Source: an uncultured Christensenella sp. (GTDB lineage: Bacteria; Bacillota; Clostridia; Christensenellales; UBA3700). Taken from it: a DNA stretch of 35,637 nucleotides. The number at the start of each line of letters is the position of its first letter. The stretch's first letter is position 1. The DNA lies in contig CAJUEA010000014.1 in assembly GCA_910584975.1 (NCBI GenBank), forward strand, positions 1-35,637, written 5' to 3'. The position numbers were made by a program, and so were the translations under genes. This document shows positions 1 to 12,900 of this stretch, piece by piece. The notes under the pieces are model-generated. The model did not search any database, was not told where the DNA came from, and worked only from the letters and a program-made list of their open reading frames with translations.

Positions 1-3000
1 TCATCGAATGTGTAGTTAGAATCGCTAATTCCTGCAGTAACTTGATAATTGTTTGGAGTGTATAGGATTGTTTTATTACCCTCTTCATCAGTTTCGTCTT
101 TTGGAGCACTGAACTCAATGTCGTCGCCACTACCTTTTACAACTTCGATAGTCAAAGACTTAACATAAATCTTTCTTCCCAATCTGTCATAGTAGTAAGC
201 TTGAATTGTCAAAGGCTCAGCCTCGCCAAATTTCAAGTTGTTGATATACTTTTCAGAAATCAATCCTGTTTCTTTATCCATATATTTTTCATCAACTTCG
301 AAATAAATTTTTACAACGATAGGATTGATAACAATGCTTGCTTCCATTTCAGCAGTATCATAGTTAGGGTCGTTTGTCTTGTCAGCAGTCATCATTTTGA
401 AAGTTACAGCAACTGAATATTCGCCAGCCTCTCTAAACTCATTTTTGCCGATAACAGGCTCCAACATATTTTCCTCAAACATTTTCATTTGAGTTTCAGT
501 GAAATTAACTGCAATTGGTTTGCCGTCATAAACTTTAGTAGCAGACTTAAGTTGAGCAGCAGCACCAAGCTCATCAACAAGTGTTTGCAATTCAGCTTTT
601 GCGATATCAAAAGTTATCACTTGCTTAACTTTCTCTTGAGAAGGAGTGCCATTGCCATTTGACAAATTGCCAGTAACCTCGTCGCTGTCGTCATCCTTAT
701 AAACAAATTCGCCGTTTGCATCAGTCTTCCAAAGCTCTACAACTTTAACTTCCCAGTTAGGGTCGCCGTTGTAAATTTCAGCAGTAACCTTGTGACTTCC
801 TGCAATTGAAACACCATCAGCAACAACATCATTGTATTTGTAAACGATAGTGAAACCTTCTGCAAGCAATTCAGCCTCGTCTCTCAATCTGATTGAGTAA
901 TAAGCCTCTTTGTATGTGTCATATTTTTTAGCAATAGTGCCTGCATTGTCATAAGTACGACGATACATCAAACCTTCCTCAAGCTCCTCAGCATTTGGAA
1001 GTCTGTAATCTTCAATGCCGTCCTTGCTGATATACCATTTTGAGTAATCGAACACACCCACATACTCGCCAAGGCGTTTTTTGTTGATAACAACCTTAAC
1101 ATCATAAGCCTCAGCCTCAACATTCTTGTTGTTAACAGTAAATCTTGCAATATATTCACCTGCATTAATCATTTCTGCAACAGCCTTGCCGTTTTGCAAG
1201 TAAACAATTTGCCATTGACCATCAGTAATATGGCTGTCTTGCAATTGTTGACTACCAGTATTTCCAACAATGATATCAACCTTTTTGCCATTGAATTCAG
1301 TTACAAAACTTGCATTGCTCAAATCTTTTTCAACAAAATCACCATACTCAAGATATTTAGCTGTCAAAGTAATGCTATCCAAAGGTTTTTTGTTAATGAT
1401 ATAAACAAGTTTACCATTACCAAGTTGGTTGTTGCTGTTTTCTTGATTGTTCAATCTAATAGGAATTTCATAAGTTCCTGCATTGATAAATCTAATACCA
1501 ATTCTAATTTGACCATCAACCTCTTCTGCAATAGCAACAACATCTTCACTGCTGTAATTGCTTGTGTCAAACACAATTTGTTGAAGTGGATTCAAAATAC
1601 CATGTATAGTAATCAAGTCTTTAATTTCTTCTTGAGTCAAAAGCAACTCAACAACACCGTTGTAATTAGTTTCGCCATCTTTCAATGACAAGTTGATAAT
1701 GCTTGGAGTAATTTCAATACGCAATTTACCATTTACCAATTCAACATTAGGGTCCTTAATGATGTCATTTTCAAACTTGTATTCAATGATATAAACATCT
1801 GCATTTTTGATATCAACTTCCTTGCCTGCAAATTGATGACTAAAACCGAAATCTTTGCCAGCAACTTTGCCAGTGTAGTAAGCAACTTCATCAACAAAAG
1901 CATCTTTAACAAATAGCTCTAAAGTTTTGTTATCAAACACTTTACTTACTACAATATTTTGCAAGTTTGTCTTGTCAATAGTGATTAAGTTGTTGCCCTC
2001 ATCGTCTTTTCCACCTTCAAGCAAAATTCTATCAAAATCAAATTCAACAGTAATTTGTCTTTTTACAATATTAAACTCAGTGTTCAAAGAGAATTGATTA
2101 ATTCTTTTGCCCTTAACATTAAGGATAACTCTGTAAGTACCTGCATCTTTAACTTCAAGCACATTACCGATAAGGTTACGATAAGTGAAATTAAATTCAA
2201 AATATTCTCTCAAATCGTGCTCGCCACTATCAATAGTTGCTTTTTCATCATTGGTCAACAAGTTATACAATTTCTCTTTAATAGTTGGAGAAACATTATC
2301 AAGTGTCAAACGATGTTCAACTTTGTCAAAAATTACGCCTGTTTTTGTTTCGCCGTTTTCTTCATAAGTTGGCAATGCCCAATCATTGTCGCTATCATCA
2401 AGCACCACAGTAGTAGGCACAACAAACACACTATAAACCAATGTTGTTGGAGCATATCTGTTACCTTCTGGGTCATTGTCATCAGCATTAACTTTCAAAG
2501 TAACGATATATTCGCCACACTCATAAATATTTGACTCTTTTTGCTCGTTATATCCATAAAGGATTTCCATTTTTTCTCTCAAAGTTTCCTCACGGAATTT
2601 AATCAAGCTTGCAAAATTGATATAGTCATTGATATATTCAACTTGAATACCATCAGTAACTGGGTCCAAGTCAATCAAATCAAAGTTTTTACCTTCTTGA
2701 ACAACATCGCCCACCACAAAGAAATGTCCAATCAAAATGTTAGGATCACTAAGGTTTACATAGTTTGTCAAGATATCGTCATGCAACAAAATTACATAAT
2801 AATATTTACCAAGTTCTGCTCTTTGACCTTTAATGAATTGAACTTCCTCTTTGTCTTGATTTTTATAAATAATTTCAAGTGGAACTTTCTTTTTACCAAC
2901 AACTTTATCATTGATAATTTCATCTTCAACGCCATAGAAATAAGCACTTACTTCAGGAACATCAAAACAAGTGATATGGTTAAGCTCGCCTTCAATATAA

Positions 3001-6000
3001 ATTTTATCAATTGCTTTTCTATAAATTCTGAAATCTGCACGGAATTTCAAATCAGCATTTGCAGGTTTGTAGTTCTTGCTGTTTACCATGTGAGCATAGA
3101 ATGATTCATTTCCTGCACTAACTAAAGCACCTGTAACATCCTTGCTCCAAACAAATTCCAATCCCAAAGCATCAATATCATCGCCGTCTTCAAGAAGTCC
3201 ATCAGCAAGTTGAACTTTTTGATACTCTGCAATGTCAGTTATTTCGTCACCATAAGTTTTTGAGCCACTGATAACTTTGATATCACTTTCATTTACAACT
3301 TTTTTGTTGATACCAATCCTGTTAACTGTACTCATACGAGCAGCAAGAGTTCCTTCTTTCAATTGATATGAATTATTAATTGCAAATACATAATAGTTGT
3401 TTGATTCTTGAGCATTTTCAATAGCAAAGTTAACAGTACCAATCGCTCTCAATTCAACAACCAAATAATATGAATCTTCACCTTCATTTGCATCTTTCGC
3501 CACTTCCTCTGGCTTGGTGCTCAAGTGATTAACTTTGCTGAATGATGCTGAAACAAACTCGACATATTGATTAAAGTTATCTGCGCTGTAATTAAATCCA
3601 GCAAGATTTACTTCGTCCAATTCTTCTTGAACGGCAGTTTTTCTTTCATCACTAAAGAAATTTACTGACAAATTGCTTATGTCATAACCATCATTAGCAT
3701 TGTAAGTTTTAACAATACCATCCTTAATACTTGGAACATTAATTTGTATGTCATTAATATAGATATGAATTGTTTTTTGTTCAACTCGAACGGTAACTCT
3801 TGTTTTAATCTCGCTAGATGTTTTGTGATTTCCTTCAGCATCTCTAGCATTGCTTCTTAAAACAAATGTATAAGTAACATAAGTACCATCGGTTTTATCG
3901 GTTCTTTTGATTTCAGCAGTGTAAATATTATCTCTTGTTGGTGAAGTCACCTTGCTTGCAGTGTTGTTTACGCCAGCTTTATCGCCTTCAACATAATACT
4001 CAACTTCGCCACCAGCACAACCAAAGTTTGTTGGGATATCAATAAAGATTGATCTGCTTGCCTTGAATTGATTTGCTGAGTCATTATCATATTTAACACT
4101 ACTTTCATCCTTACTGCCATCAGCATTTTTTACATAAAACTGAATTTGATCTTTGTTTACAATATCAGGAGTTGTAGTATCAATTTTTACAACAAAACTA
4201 AAAGTTTGAACATTTCCAGCGTTGTCATAAGCAACTATAATATATCTCGCATGCTCTGTAAATTCAATTGTAACATTGCCATCAGCTCCAACATCATAAT
4301 CTTTGACTGGTACTGACCCTGCATTTCCTTCACTTGTGTCATCCCATTCCTTTTTGTGAAGAGCAACTGCTCTTGAAGTTGGAACGCCAGAATTTGCGTC
4401 AGAAATATTCAAAGTTACTGATTGATTGCTGTTGATGTGATAATCAATCTCTTCTAGCTTTGTCAATTGCTCAGTTCCACTAATCACTGGCAACACTGAG
4501 TCAATCTTCAACCCTTGACTTTCTGAGCCATACAAAAGAGGAGTTTTATTTCCAGAAGAATCATAACTTTGGAAAAGTACCTCATAACCATTTTTGTAAC
4601 CAATAACTTGGAATACAGCACCATTTGAACCTGTTGTTTCATCAACATCAAAAGTTACGGTTCCTGTTCCTGCACTAGCGTTCAATGCAACATTAATTTT
4701 ATCTCCTGTCAAAGATTTCCAAACTTCTTTGTTCTTATCCTCAGCAGAATCGCCTATATTTTGTCTTCTGATATCAATTCTGTCAACAAAATTTGCAACA
4801 ACACTGTTTGTATCAGCTGATGCCTTTTTAACAATAAACCCTAAAGTGTTTTTACGCACCCAACTTGTGCTTCTGTCATATGTCATATCTCCACTTGCAG
4901 GTTTCATTTGTAGGTTTCTAAACACTGTTTTATCATAACAGAATCTGTAATCACTGTTTACATAAGCATATTCGCCATTGTATCCATCGCCCTTTGTATC
5001 GTTATATTGCATAATGATATCTTGTGCACGAGTAGGATAAATAAACTCATTTACAGCAACACCCACTTTGTTATTTTCATAAAGACTGAATTTTACATCT
5101 TCCCTTTGCATTTGCAATGGAGCGTTGTTTGTCAATTGTTTGATTTCATTAATTTTATGGTCAAATGCTTTTGAAACAATATAATTGAAATAGTCATTGC
5201 CTGTGTAAGAAAGCTCATTGCCTTGATTTGGAATTGTTAGTTCTCCAAAGTTATGACCACTTGAAAATACAGCGCCATAATCTCCTGCAAGGCTCAACTT
5301 AAAGTTAAGATTTTTGCCTTTATCAGCAGTTTGATAACCACCAACTTTTGTCATTGTTCCGTGCTCTGTGCCATCAATATTACCTTTTGCTTGAGCAATC
5401 CAAATAATATCTGTTTTATTAGTTGGCATAGTTTTTGTAACATTAACAATACCTTTTGTGCCATTAGTTGCAAAACTCATGTCAATGTTGCCAATTCCAG
5501 TGGAAGGTGTCCATTTGCTCACATCAATTCTGTTGACTGAGTCATTTTTAACACGCTTGCCAGCAAGATAATTGTTATCACCACCATATGGCCAACCAGC
5601 AGATGTTCCATCATAAGCAATAGATGGATAATTTCTTACTTGACCAATATCAAATGGATTACCTGTAAATTGCCAATAACCCTCTGAGTTATTCATATGT
5701 ATATATGGTGCCCACGCGTCATCTCCATCACCTTCATATTTACCAGTGTGATAGTAATTTGTTGGTGTTCCTGTGAAAGCCATAAATTGCTTTTTCTCAA
5801 AAGAGTATGGAACAGTATTTTTTTCAACTGCTTGCCAGTGATTATCAGGAATGCTAATATTACCCCTAAAATCACACATTACGCCATTTACGCCTTGAAT
5901 GTTGAAACCGGCAATGGCACCAATACATTGCAAATTTTTGCTTTTAGCACCATTTGACCAACCAGTGTTTTGCTCTTTTTGGTAATTGCAAGCCTCCAAT

Positions 6001-6971
6001 TTAGAGCTTTCTGCACCTTTACAAGACAAATTGAATGTCTTATCTCTTGCAGTTGTACCACTATATGCACCATAAACACCACCAGTAACTGACATATGGA
6101 AAGATGCTGAATTAGAATTTGATGTATAGTATCTTCTTGAGTCAGAAGTGAATCTTACGCCAGAATTTAATTGTACATGCACATTTGACAAAGTTCCATT
6201 TTGATTTGCACAAATACCACCAACAAACAACTTTGCACCTTCACCAAATGCTGGAAGGTTGTTGAACATACCATGCAAAACAGCATTGTTACCATAAATG
6301 AATTTTACATTGTTGATAGTGCCATCATTTTTTCCACAAACACCACCAATTCCCCAAATACCTTGCCAAATCTCACTTGAAAGGGCATATTTGTTGTTAA
6401 ATTCAAAAGTCAAGTTTTTGATAGTACCTTTGTTGATTGCAAGGAAAATACCACTATAGTAATCACTATTAATATTGTCATTTGAATCATTTACAGCAGT
6501 ACCATCTCCTTTAACAACTCTTTGAACAGGAGTCAAGTTTTTGTAAATATCACTGCCACTTGTCATAGAATAATTGGCTGTCAAAGTGATTTTATGTCCG
6601 TTTCCATCCAAAGTTCTTCCTCTTGGAAAAACTGCTGTATTGGCAGGAGTTCCCCAACTAAAGCTAATGTCCTCAAGCAAAATAGCCTCTGTATATTGAC
6701 CAGCAGTATAACTAGTGTCACCTGTCAAAAAAGCTCTGATATTTTCTTGAGAAGTAGTCTTATCAATTTGGAATTTACCGAATGCATCATTCCCCTCGCC
6801 TGCACCAATGTTGGTACTAAAATCTATATCAGCAACAGTAGCTGTTCCCAACAAGTCGTTGCCTTTAAGGTTACCCAAAAGTAACCCTAAAGTAACGCTT
6901 GCCATCAAAGCTATAACAATAGCTATGGCTGTCACCAATATAATTTTCTTGTTTTTTACTGATTCTCTCAT
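1..6971 (-). CDS. Giant anchored surface protein, GLUG-like and Ig/MBG-like repeats (3' end outside window)
   Basis: The frame is open from the ATG at 6971 to the window edge, giving at least 2323 residues with no stop. The start is fixed by GGAGG four bases upstream, and the gene begins 14 bases after the stop of the giant lipoprotein gene, so the two are probably co-transcribed. A basic N-terminus and one hydrophobic segment (about residues 8-33) look like a signal peptide or signal anchor. No lipobox is visible. Residues about 175-330 hold repeated GG-x-C/Y-G-x-N-x-G-T-I-x-N-V-like units that resemble GLUG repeats. From about residue 820, two units begin with D-S/T-x-x-P and carry SGV or DNAGN, as in bacterial Ig-like domains. 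From about 1060 to the edge, units of roughly 100-160 residues meet at an I-x-K-x-x-(L/I) junction; these include YNG and YDGKP motifs and resemble MBG/YDG domains. A fibrous adhesin or wall-spanning protein is likely; the ligand is unknown. A C-terminal anchor cannot be seen. Confidence 0.85.
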   Translation of the reverse strand, partial: MRESVKNKKIILVTAIAIVIALMASVTLGLLLGNLKGNDLLGTATVADIDFSTNIGAGEGNDAFGKFQIDKTTSQENIRAFLTGDTSYTAGQYTEAILLEDISFSWGTPANTAVFPRGRTLDGNGHKITLTANYSMTSGSDIYKNLTPVQRVVKGDGTAVNDSNDNINSDYYSGIFLAINKGTIKNLTFEFNNKYALSSEIWQGIWGIGGVCGKNDGTINNVKFIYGNNAVLHGMFNNLPAFGEGAKLFVGGICANQNGTLSNVHVQLNSGVRFTSDSRRYYTSNSNSASFHMSVTGGVYGAYSGTTARDKTFNLSCKGAESSKLEACNYQKEQNTGWSNGAKSKNLQCIGAIAGFNIQGVNGVMCDFRGNISIPDNHWQAVEKNTVPYSFEKKQFMAFTGTPTNYYHTGKYEGDGDDAWAPYIHMNNSEGYWQFTGNPFDIGQVRNYPSIAYDGTSAGWPYGGDNNYLAGKRVKNDSVNRIDVSKWTPSTGIGNIDMSFATNGTKGIVNVTKTMPTNKTDIIWIAQAKGNIDGTEHGTMTKVGGYQTADKGKNLNFKLSLAGDYGAVFSSGHNFGELTIPNQGNELSYTGNDYFNYIVSKAFDHKINEIKQLTNNAPLQMQREDVKFSLYENNKVGVAVNEFIYPTRAQDIIMQYNDTKGDGYNGEYAYVNSDYRFCYDKTVFRNLQMKPASGDMTYDRSTSWVRKNTLGFIVKKASADTNSVVANFVDRIDIRRQNIGDSAEDKNKEVWKSLTGDKINVALNASAGTGTVTFDVDETTGSNGAVFQVIGYKNGYEVLFQSYDSSGNKTPLLYGSESQGLKIDSVLPVISGTEQLTKLEEIDYHINSNQSVTLNISDANSGVPTSRAVALHKKEWDDTSEGNAGSVPVKDYDVGADGNVTIEFTEHARYIIVAYDNAGNVQTFSFVVKIDTTTPDIVNKDQIQFYVKNADGSKDESSVKYDNDSANQFKASRSIFIDIPTNFGCAGGEVEYYVEGDKAGVNNTASKVTSPTRDNIYTAEIKRTDKTDGTYVTYTFVLRSNARDAEGNHKTSSEIKTRVTVRVEQKTIHIYINDIQINVPSIKDGIVKTYNANDGYDISNLSVNFFSDERKTAVQEELDEVNLAGFNYSADNFNQYVEFVSASFSKVNHLSTKPEEVAKDANEGEDSYYLVVELRAIGTVNFAIENAQESNNYYVFAINNSYQLKEGTLAARMSTVNRIGINKKVVNESDIKVISGSKTYGDEITDIAEYQKVQLADGLLEDGDDIDALGLEFVWSKDVTGALVSAGNESFYAHMVNSKNYKPANADLKFRADFRIYRKAIDKIYIEGELNHITCFDVPEVSAYFYGVEDEIINDKVVGKKKVPLEIIYKNQDKEEVQFIKGQRAELGKYYYVILLHDDILTNYVNLSDPNILIGHFFVVGDVVQEGKNFDLIDLDPVTDGIQVEYINDYINFASLIKFREETLREKMEILYGYNEQKESNIYECGEYIVTLKVNADDNDPEGNRYAPTTLVYSVFVVPTTVVLDDSDNDWALPTYEENGETKTGVIFDKVEHRLTLDNVSPTIKEKLYNLLTNDEKATIDSGEHDLREYFEFNFTYRNLIGNVLEVKDAGTYRVILNVKGKRINQFSLNTEFNIVKRQITVEFDFDRILLEGGKDDEGNNLITIDKTNLQNIVVSKVFDNKTLELFVKDAFVDEVAYYTGKVAGKDFGFSHQFAGKEVDIKNADVYIIEYKFENDIIKDPNVELVNGKLRIEITPSIINLSLKDGETNYNGVVELLLTQEEIKDLITIHGILNPLQQIVFDTSNYSSEDVVAIAEEVDGQIRIGIRFINAGTYEIPIRLNNQENSNNQLGNGKLVYIINKKPLDSITLTAKYLEYGDFVEKDLSNASFVTEFNGKKVDIIVGNTGSQQLQDSHITDGQWQIVYLQNGKAVAEMINAGEYIARFTVNNKNVEAEAYDVKVVINKKRLGEYVGVFDYSKWYISKDGIEDYRLPNAEELEEGLMYRRTYDNAGTIAKKYDTYKEAYYSIRLRDEAELLAEGFTIVYKYNDVVADGVSIAGSHKVTAEIYNGDPNWEVKVVELWKTDANGEFVYKDDDSDEVTGNLSNGNGTPSQEKVKQVITFDIAKAELQTLVDELGAAAQLKSATKVYDGKPIAVNFTETQMKMFEENMLEPVIGKNEFREAGEYSVAVTFKMMTADKTNDPNYDTAEMEASIVINPIVVKIYFEVDEKYMDKETGLISEKYINNLKFGEAEPLTIQAYYYDRLGRKIYVKSLTIEVVKGSGDDIEFSAPKDETDEEGNKTILYTPNNYQVTAGISDSNYTFD

Positions 6972-6985
6972 AATTCCTCCTAAAA

Positions 6986-9900
6986 TCAGTAGTTTTCTAC
7001 TGCACTGAGATCTTTAAACTCAGGCTTTGCTACATTAAAGTATATATAGGTTGTAACATACTTTTTATCTGCCTCATATTCTGAAGGTGTCTTCAAAGCT
7101 GTTGGATCTGGTTTCAAATAATGCAATGTGATTGTCAACCTAACTTGTGCGCCTTCCTCACCAACTGTAATACCTCTTGTATCTATTGTGTAGTTACCAA
7201 AAGTTTCATACTCAGGTGTGTAAGGGAATGTCTCTGTTATATTTCCGTTCTCATTCTTGTGCTCATTATTCCATTTAGTTTCCAAATCTTTGTACAATTG
7301 TCTACCATTTCCATTTGAGTCATTTTCAATCATAACAGGATAATTGATATCTGTGTTATTACTATCTTTTACCCATCTTGCAATGTATCTGATAGAATCA
7401 TTCACATAGTCAATTGTTTTTCCGTCAGTTGAAATCAAACGAATATCCAAACCATTGGCAAATTTCTTGCCGTCATAAACAAGATCTGCAAAATCTTTAT
7501 AAGAGATATCTGTATATCTTGAGTCATTGTCAGGACCAACTTTTGCATAATCAATTTGAGTTTCATTGATTGTGATTGTGATGCCCTTAGCCCAGTTTGC
7601 AGTGTTTGTATCATTCTCATCAAAGTTGTAATCCACATTCAATCTGCACATATTGTCAGTGTATCTGCCCTTTGTGCCAATTTGGAAATTACCTCTCCAA
7701 CTCAAATTGGTTACATCATAGTGTCCACTGTCGCCATTTTTGAAGAATACATGAGCAGTTTTTGGCAAGTCTCTTTCAGTTTGCAAATCGTTCATAATAA
7801 CATTGTTTTTGCTGTCGAATCTTACAAAATCAATTTGTCTTGCTCTCACTTTCACTGTTTTCACCAATTCGGCTTGATCACTGTGTGCATTTGCAAGTTT
7901 GATTATAATGGTTGTGTCATGGTTTACATCACTATTCCAAATGTCCATATTTGTAAGTTTAACTCTGCCATTTTCGTCAAGTTTCAAAGTATGTCTGCCA
8001 TTTGCTGCTGTTGCTGTTTGGTCAACTTCAAACAAATTGTTGTTTGTGATGTAAATGTCTTCAACATCTTGATAAATCTTTCTGCCATCACTTGTTTTTA
8101 CCAACATTTTTTGAGCGTTGTAAGTGTTGTTTACAAAGTCCATATATTCAAACAAGCTGATTTCAATTGGAGTGTTATCAGCAAGTACAAGATTTGCATC
8201 TTCCCAAATTACTTTAACTGGAACTTTAACTTCCTTGTTAGGATTTTTCAAGAAAATTTTAACATATGCATTTCTTTCATGTCCACCAATTTGTTGTTGT
8301 TCAGCATCAACAAACTCAAATTTTGTTGCAGCCTCTTGAGTGTCAGTTGCTTTGATGTTTCTGATGTGAACTTGATTTTTAACAACCTTTGATACAGAAT
8401 CCAATTTCAAAACAGTGATTGAATCTGGCAATGTTCTTCCTGCACGAATTATGATGTCGTCAATTGCAAGGTCAGTTGTAAATCCAGTTGCCATATCAAC
8501 ATGACCATTAAAGAACTCTTGGCTATTAGTAATCACAACTTTTACGGTTGTTCTTGCACCATACTTGCTTGCAATACCTTCCACCTTGTAATAACCTGGT
8601 TTCCAGCTTGAGCCTTGTTTGAATGCAGCCATATCATTTGATTTTGGATTAAATGTGTTGAATGTACCTTCTGTCAACTCATTTTCACTATCAAAGCCTT
8701 CTGAGCTATAGAATACCACGCCCCACTCAACATCAGATGCCTCAACCAAATAACTTGGATTTTGGTCTCTTGTGTTTTCATAGTACATCTTTTTGATGTC
8801 TGGCTTGTAAGCTGTATCCACAAACTTGTTTCTGAAGTTTTGTTCACTATCCAAAGCTACATCAAAGTTGATGTATGGTGCTTGGAACTCACTCTTATTC
8901 AAATCAACTGGACTGATTGTTCCAAAGAATACTTGTTTTGACAAGTCATTGAAAATTCTAAGCTCGATTGTATCACGAACCAATTGTCCTCCTTCAGTCC
9001 AAGCGTTTCCTGCATGACCTGCAAGTTGAATGTTGTCAAGTTTTCCGTTTACAATGTACACATTCAAATTCAATTCACTATTGCTTTGTGCAAAGTTAGG
9101 GAATGGCAACAACCTTGACAGTAAATCGTACAATGAGCCTTTTATCGCACCTGTAACAGAATTAATTATACCATCTGTAAGTTGAATAATATTGCTTACC
9201 TGCTGTCTAACAATTGGGAAAATCAAACCATCCCAAATTCTATCCAAAAATGCTATACCTGCATCTGCATCATTAGGAAGATTGTTCAAATAATCTCTAT
9301 ATCTTAGTTCTCCAACATAAATTGGACCACTACCTAAGTCAATAGGCATACCTGTAAGCATATCGTCAAACAGATAAACTAAAATATCATTCAATTCAAT
9401 AGCATTAAGCTCAACGCTTATCTTGATATTTCTTACGCCATAAACTTTGACATTTACGCCTTTAAGCAAGCTCATAATGTCAAGACTAAAGCCTTCTTTT
9501 TCCTCTGCTGTTGCATCTGCATCGGCAGTAAGTCCAATGTTGCCATCATTGATTTTTGTGATGATTGGACCAAGCAAATCGCCAAGTATCTTTTTAACAT
9601 TCACATCAAATGCAGGAAGTGCATTGTTTACAATGTCATCAATATTAATTGGCAATGATATAATTCCAAGTTCAGGTTTTGGCAACAAATCTGCAGTTGT
9701 CTTAATTGACATCTTACCTGCTTTTACATCAAGGATGATATACAACGCAGGCTCGCCAACCAAATATGGTCTTTCTGGGTCATTTACAACTGCACCATAA
9801 CCATCCATACGCATCAATGTTATAACAATGCTACCAGCACTTACATAATAAGATTTTGTTGTGTAGCCATATAAAGTCATACCTTCGGCAGGTGCTTTTG

Positions 9901-12900
9901 TGATTGTCATTTTGGTAAACTTGAATGTGTTACCCATACTGGTTATCGCTCTGTTTTTGCTTATCAAATCAATCCAAATGCCGTCTGCTGATGGGTCCTC
10001 AAACAATCTGTCAAACAAGTCTGAAACAACTTTGTTACCACTTGATGCATCAAGTTCAGGGAAAGCACCAATTGTTGAAAGGTCAATTGTAAAGTTCTCA
10101 TCCTTAGTACCAAGATTTTCAAGTTTTAGTGTTGCACCAACACTGATTTCGTCAAATGTTGCATTAAGGTTGATTGTACCAGTTTTGATGTTTGCAGAAA
10201 GGTTAAGAGTGATGTCCTCTGCGATATTAACAGAAAGTTTCTTCAAAACTTCTCTGATTACATCTGCACCAAAGTCTGCTCTGATTTCGCCATCAACAAT
10301 TGTAACACCTTTTAGCAACAAGTTTAGATAACTCATAATGCCATTGTCATCTGCCAATTCGTCAAGATCGCCGTTTAATGCTGATGTATAAATGTCATTG
10401 TTCATATCGCTGACACTCATATTGTTTGCTGATGCAGCAGAGCTTTGCAAGCCTTTAAGTCCACTTGATTTAATCAAATTGTCAAGCATTCCGTCCAAAG
10501 CATTTCCAACAAGATTTGTCAAAAGTTTTGCAATGCCGGAATTTGTAAGTTTGAATTGTGGCAAGCCTAAACCAGACATATCCACATAAACTGTGCCACC
10601 TTGCAAGTAGATTGCTGCTGCAAGTATGCTGTCGCATTTAAATTCAAGCAACAATTTTGTTTTTGCTGGGTCGTTGTAGTCAAACTCCCATTGAACAACA
10701 AGGTCAAGTGTGTTTGCAAAGTCATTCAAATCAACATTGATTGGAAGATTGATTGTCAAGTTGCTTGCAGCAAGCAAGTTATTAAGCAATCTTTGAATAT
10801 CCATTGTTGATGCATTTGCACCAATGTTAACTTTTGCAGTCAACTTACCATGTTGCAACAAGTTTTTAACAAGATTACCGAAGTCAACATCAAATTTTGC
10901 ACTTCTGAAATCTGCTGGAATTGCAATTTTGTGTTGTGCGCCGATTGCAAGGCTTGGGAATGACAACATACCTTCAATTTGTTGAGGATTTGCACCAGCC
11001 TCACCACTGCCTGGGTGTCCAACATTAAGTGTCAAATTGATTGCCAAGCTTTGAGTGATATCACCAGCAAGTGTAACTGAGAAATCAGGCAACTCAACAT
11101 TACCAATATCAACGCCCAGCATTTTAATTACATTTTCAATTACTGTTACGCCAATTTTAACTGCCAAGTAATTTGTCAATTTGTCAAGCCCGAATTCAGG
11201 TTGTGTTTCGCTGTTTGCATCGCCATCAGCAACCAATCCCATCATACTTCTTGATGAGAATACTGATTGATTGTTATTGCCTTTGTCAATAGATTTGTCA
11301 AGGTCATCTAACAAGCCATTAACAAGAGTTGTCAAATCAATATCCATTTTGATTGCAGGGATTGAGATGTTTGCAATCTTCAAACCTGTAAAGTCAGCAA
11401 ACAATGTTCCGTGAGTTTTTTCAATAACTTCATTTCCATTGCTATCCTCAACCACTTTGTATGGGTCAAGTTTAATTCTGTCTTTTTCGTCTGCTGTCAA
11501 ATTATCATAATATCTGTCGTCAAAGTAGTACATTGCAATAATAGTACCCTTGTCAAACATTATGTTAGCTACTTTATTGTTTAGCTCTATTTTTGCAAGA
11601 GCAAGATATGTTTCTGTGCGAGTAACTTCTACGCCGTCAACCATCTCAGTAACTTGTATTTGTTCCATTTGGAATTGAACGCTAAGTTCAAGTTGCAACA
11701 AGAAATCACTTGTAACTTCAAGGAACAATTCGTTGATATCAATGCCTGCCATTTGAAGGAATGGAGCAAAGTTGTGTTTACCTTGAGGCACTTTCAAATC
11801 AAGTGCAATTTTAATGTTGACATCGTCAAGCACTCTGCGAATGATTGAACCAACACTTGTCAAAGCCTCTTGACCAAACAAGCCGAAATCAATCAAGTCA
11901 ATTTCAATTTGATTGTCTTTTGCAAGTGGTTTTCCAAGTTCAATAGCCTTGATATCAATGCCCAAAGAAAGGATTGTTGAAAGGAATTCTTCTTTCAAAT
12001 TTCCATTTTCATCTTTATAAGCATCTTTGATATTTCCTTCTTCGTCAAAAATTTCATCTTTTGGCACTCTGTAATTAATACCCAAGCTTATACCATCAAT
12101 TCTTGAAATTGTCAAATCGCCATTGATGTATTGGAATTCTTCAGGCAAATTCAAAGTCAAGTTAAAGCTCTTTAACAATTCTTGAATAAGCTCCATAGTA
12201 ATCAAAACTTGGAAATAATTGCAAGCACTATCCTCAGGATTTTGTGTGCCTTCCTCACCATCCACAACAGTGCCAAATGCATTTGCAAATGTTTCTGAAA
12301 CAAATTGCGCAGTCATTTCTGAAGGGATAATTGAGTTGTCGCCAAGATTAATTTGTTTGATTATGTTATTAATTTGCTCTGTCAAATCGATATCCAAAGC
12401 AAAGCTTGGCAATTTGATAGGAGATTGTGGCAATACATCTTCAAAGTAAGTTAGGTCAAGGAACAATGTTCCGTGAGTCTTTTTAGCACCACCTTCTTTG
12501 TATCTGAAACGCTCAGGGATTAAGTTAGTATTAATATCAGCTCTGTCATCAGTATAATATGCTTGCAAAATTGTTCCTTCTTTGAAGAACACATTGTTAG
12601 CAGAGTTATACAAACTTACTTCACCTCTTGCAATTCCACTTGTTCCATCCTTGAAACTTCCCCATTGCAATTTAATTTTCAAAACAAGATTTAGTTCAAA
12701 AGTATCAGTAACTGTAACTGGAATGCTACCAAACTCAAAGCCGAATGCAGATAGCAAGTCGCCAATGTCATATTCGCCAGCCTCAATTTTGAAATCCAAT
12801 CCAAGCTCAATATTTGCATCGTCAAGCGCTCTTGTAATCAAAACTTTAACCAAAGAGTTTGGTGTAAGTTTTGCAATGTCGCCAAATCTTGTGATGTCAA

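Noticed and set aside
7556..8392. 278-codon open frame on the plus strand
   Set aside because: It lies wholly antisense to the lipoprotein gene, has no ribosome binding site or recognisable domain, and its Phe/Cys/Ile-rich composition is typical of the mirror frame of an AT-rich coding region. The same holds for the other plus-strand frames across 1-17000 and within the glg and met genes.
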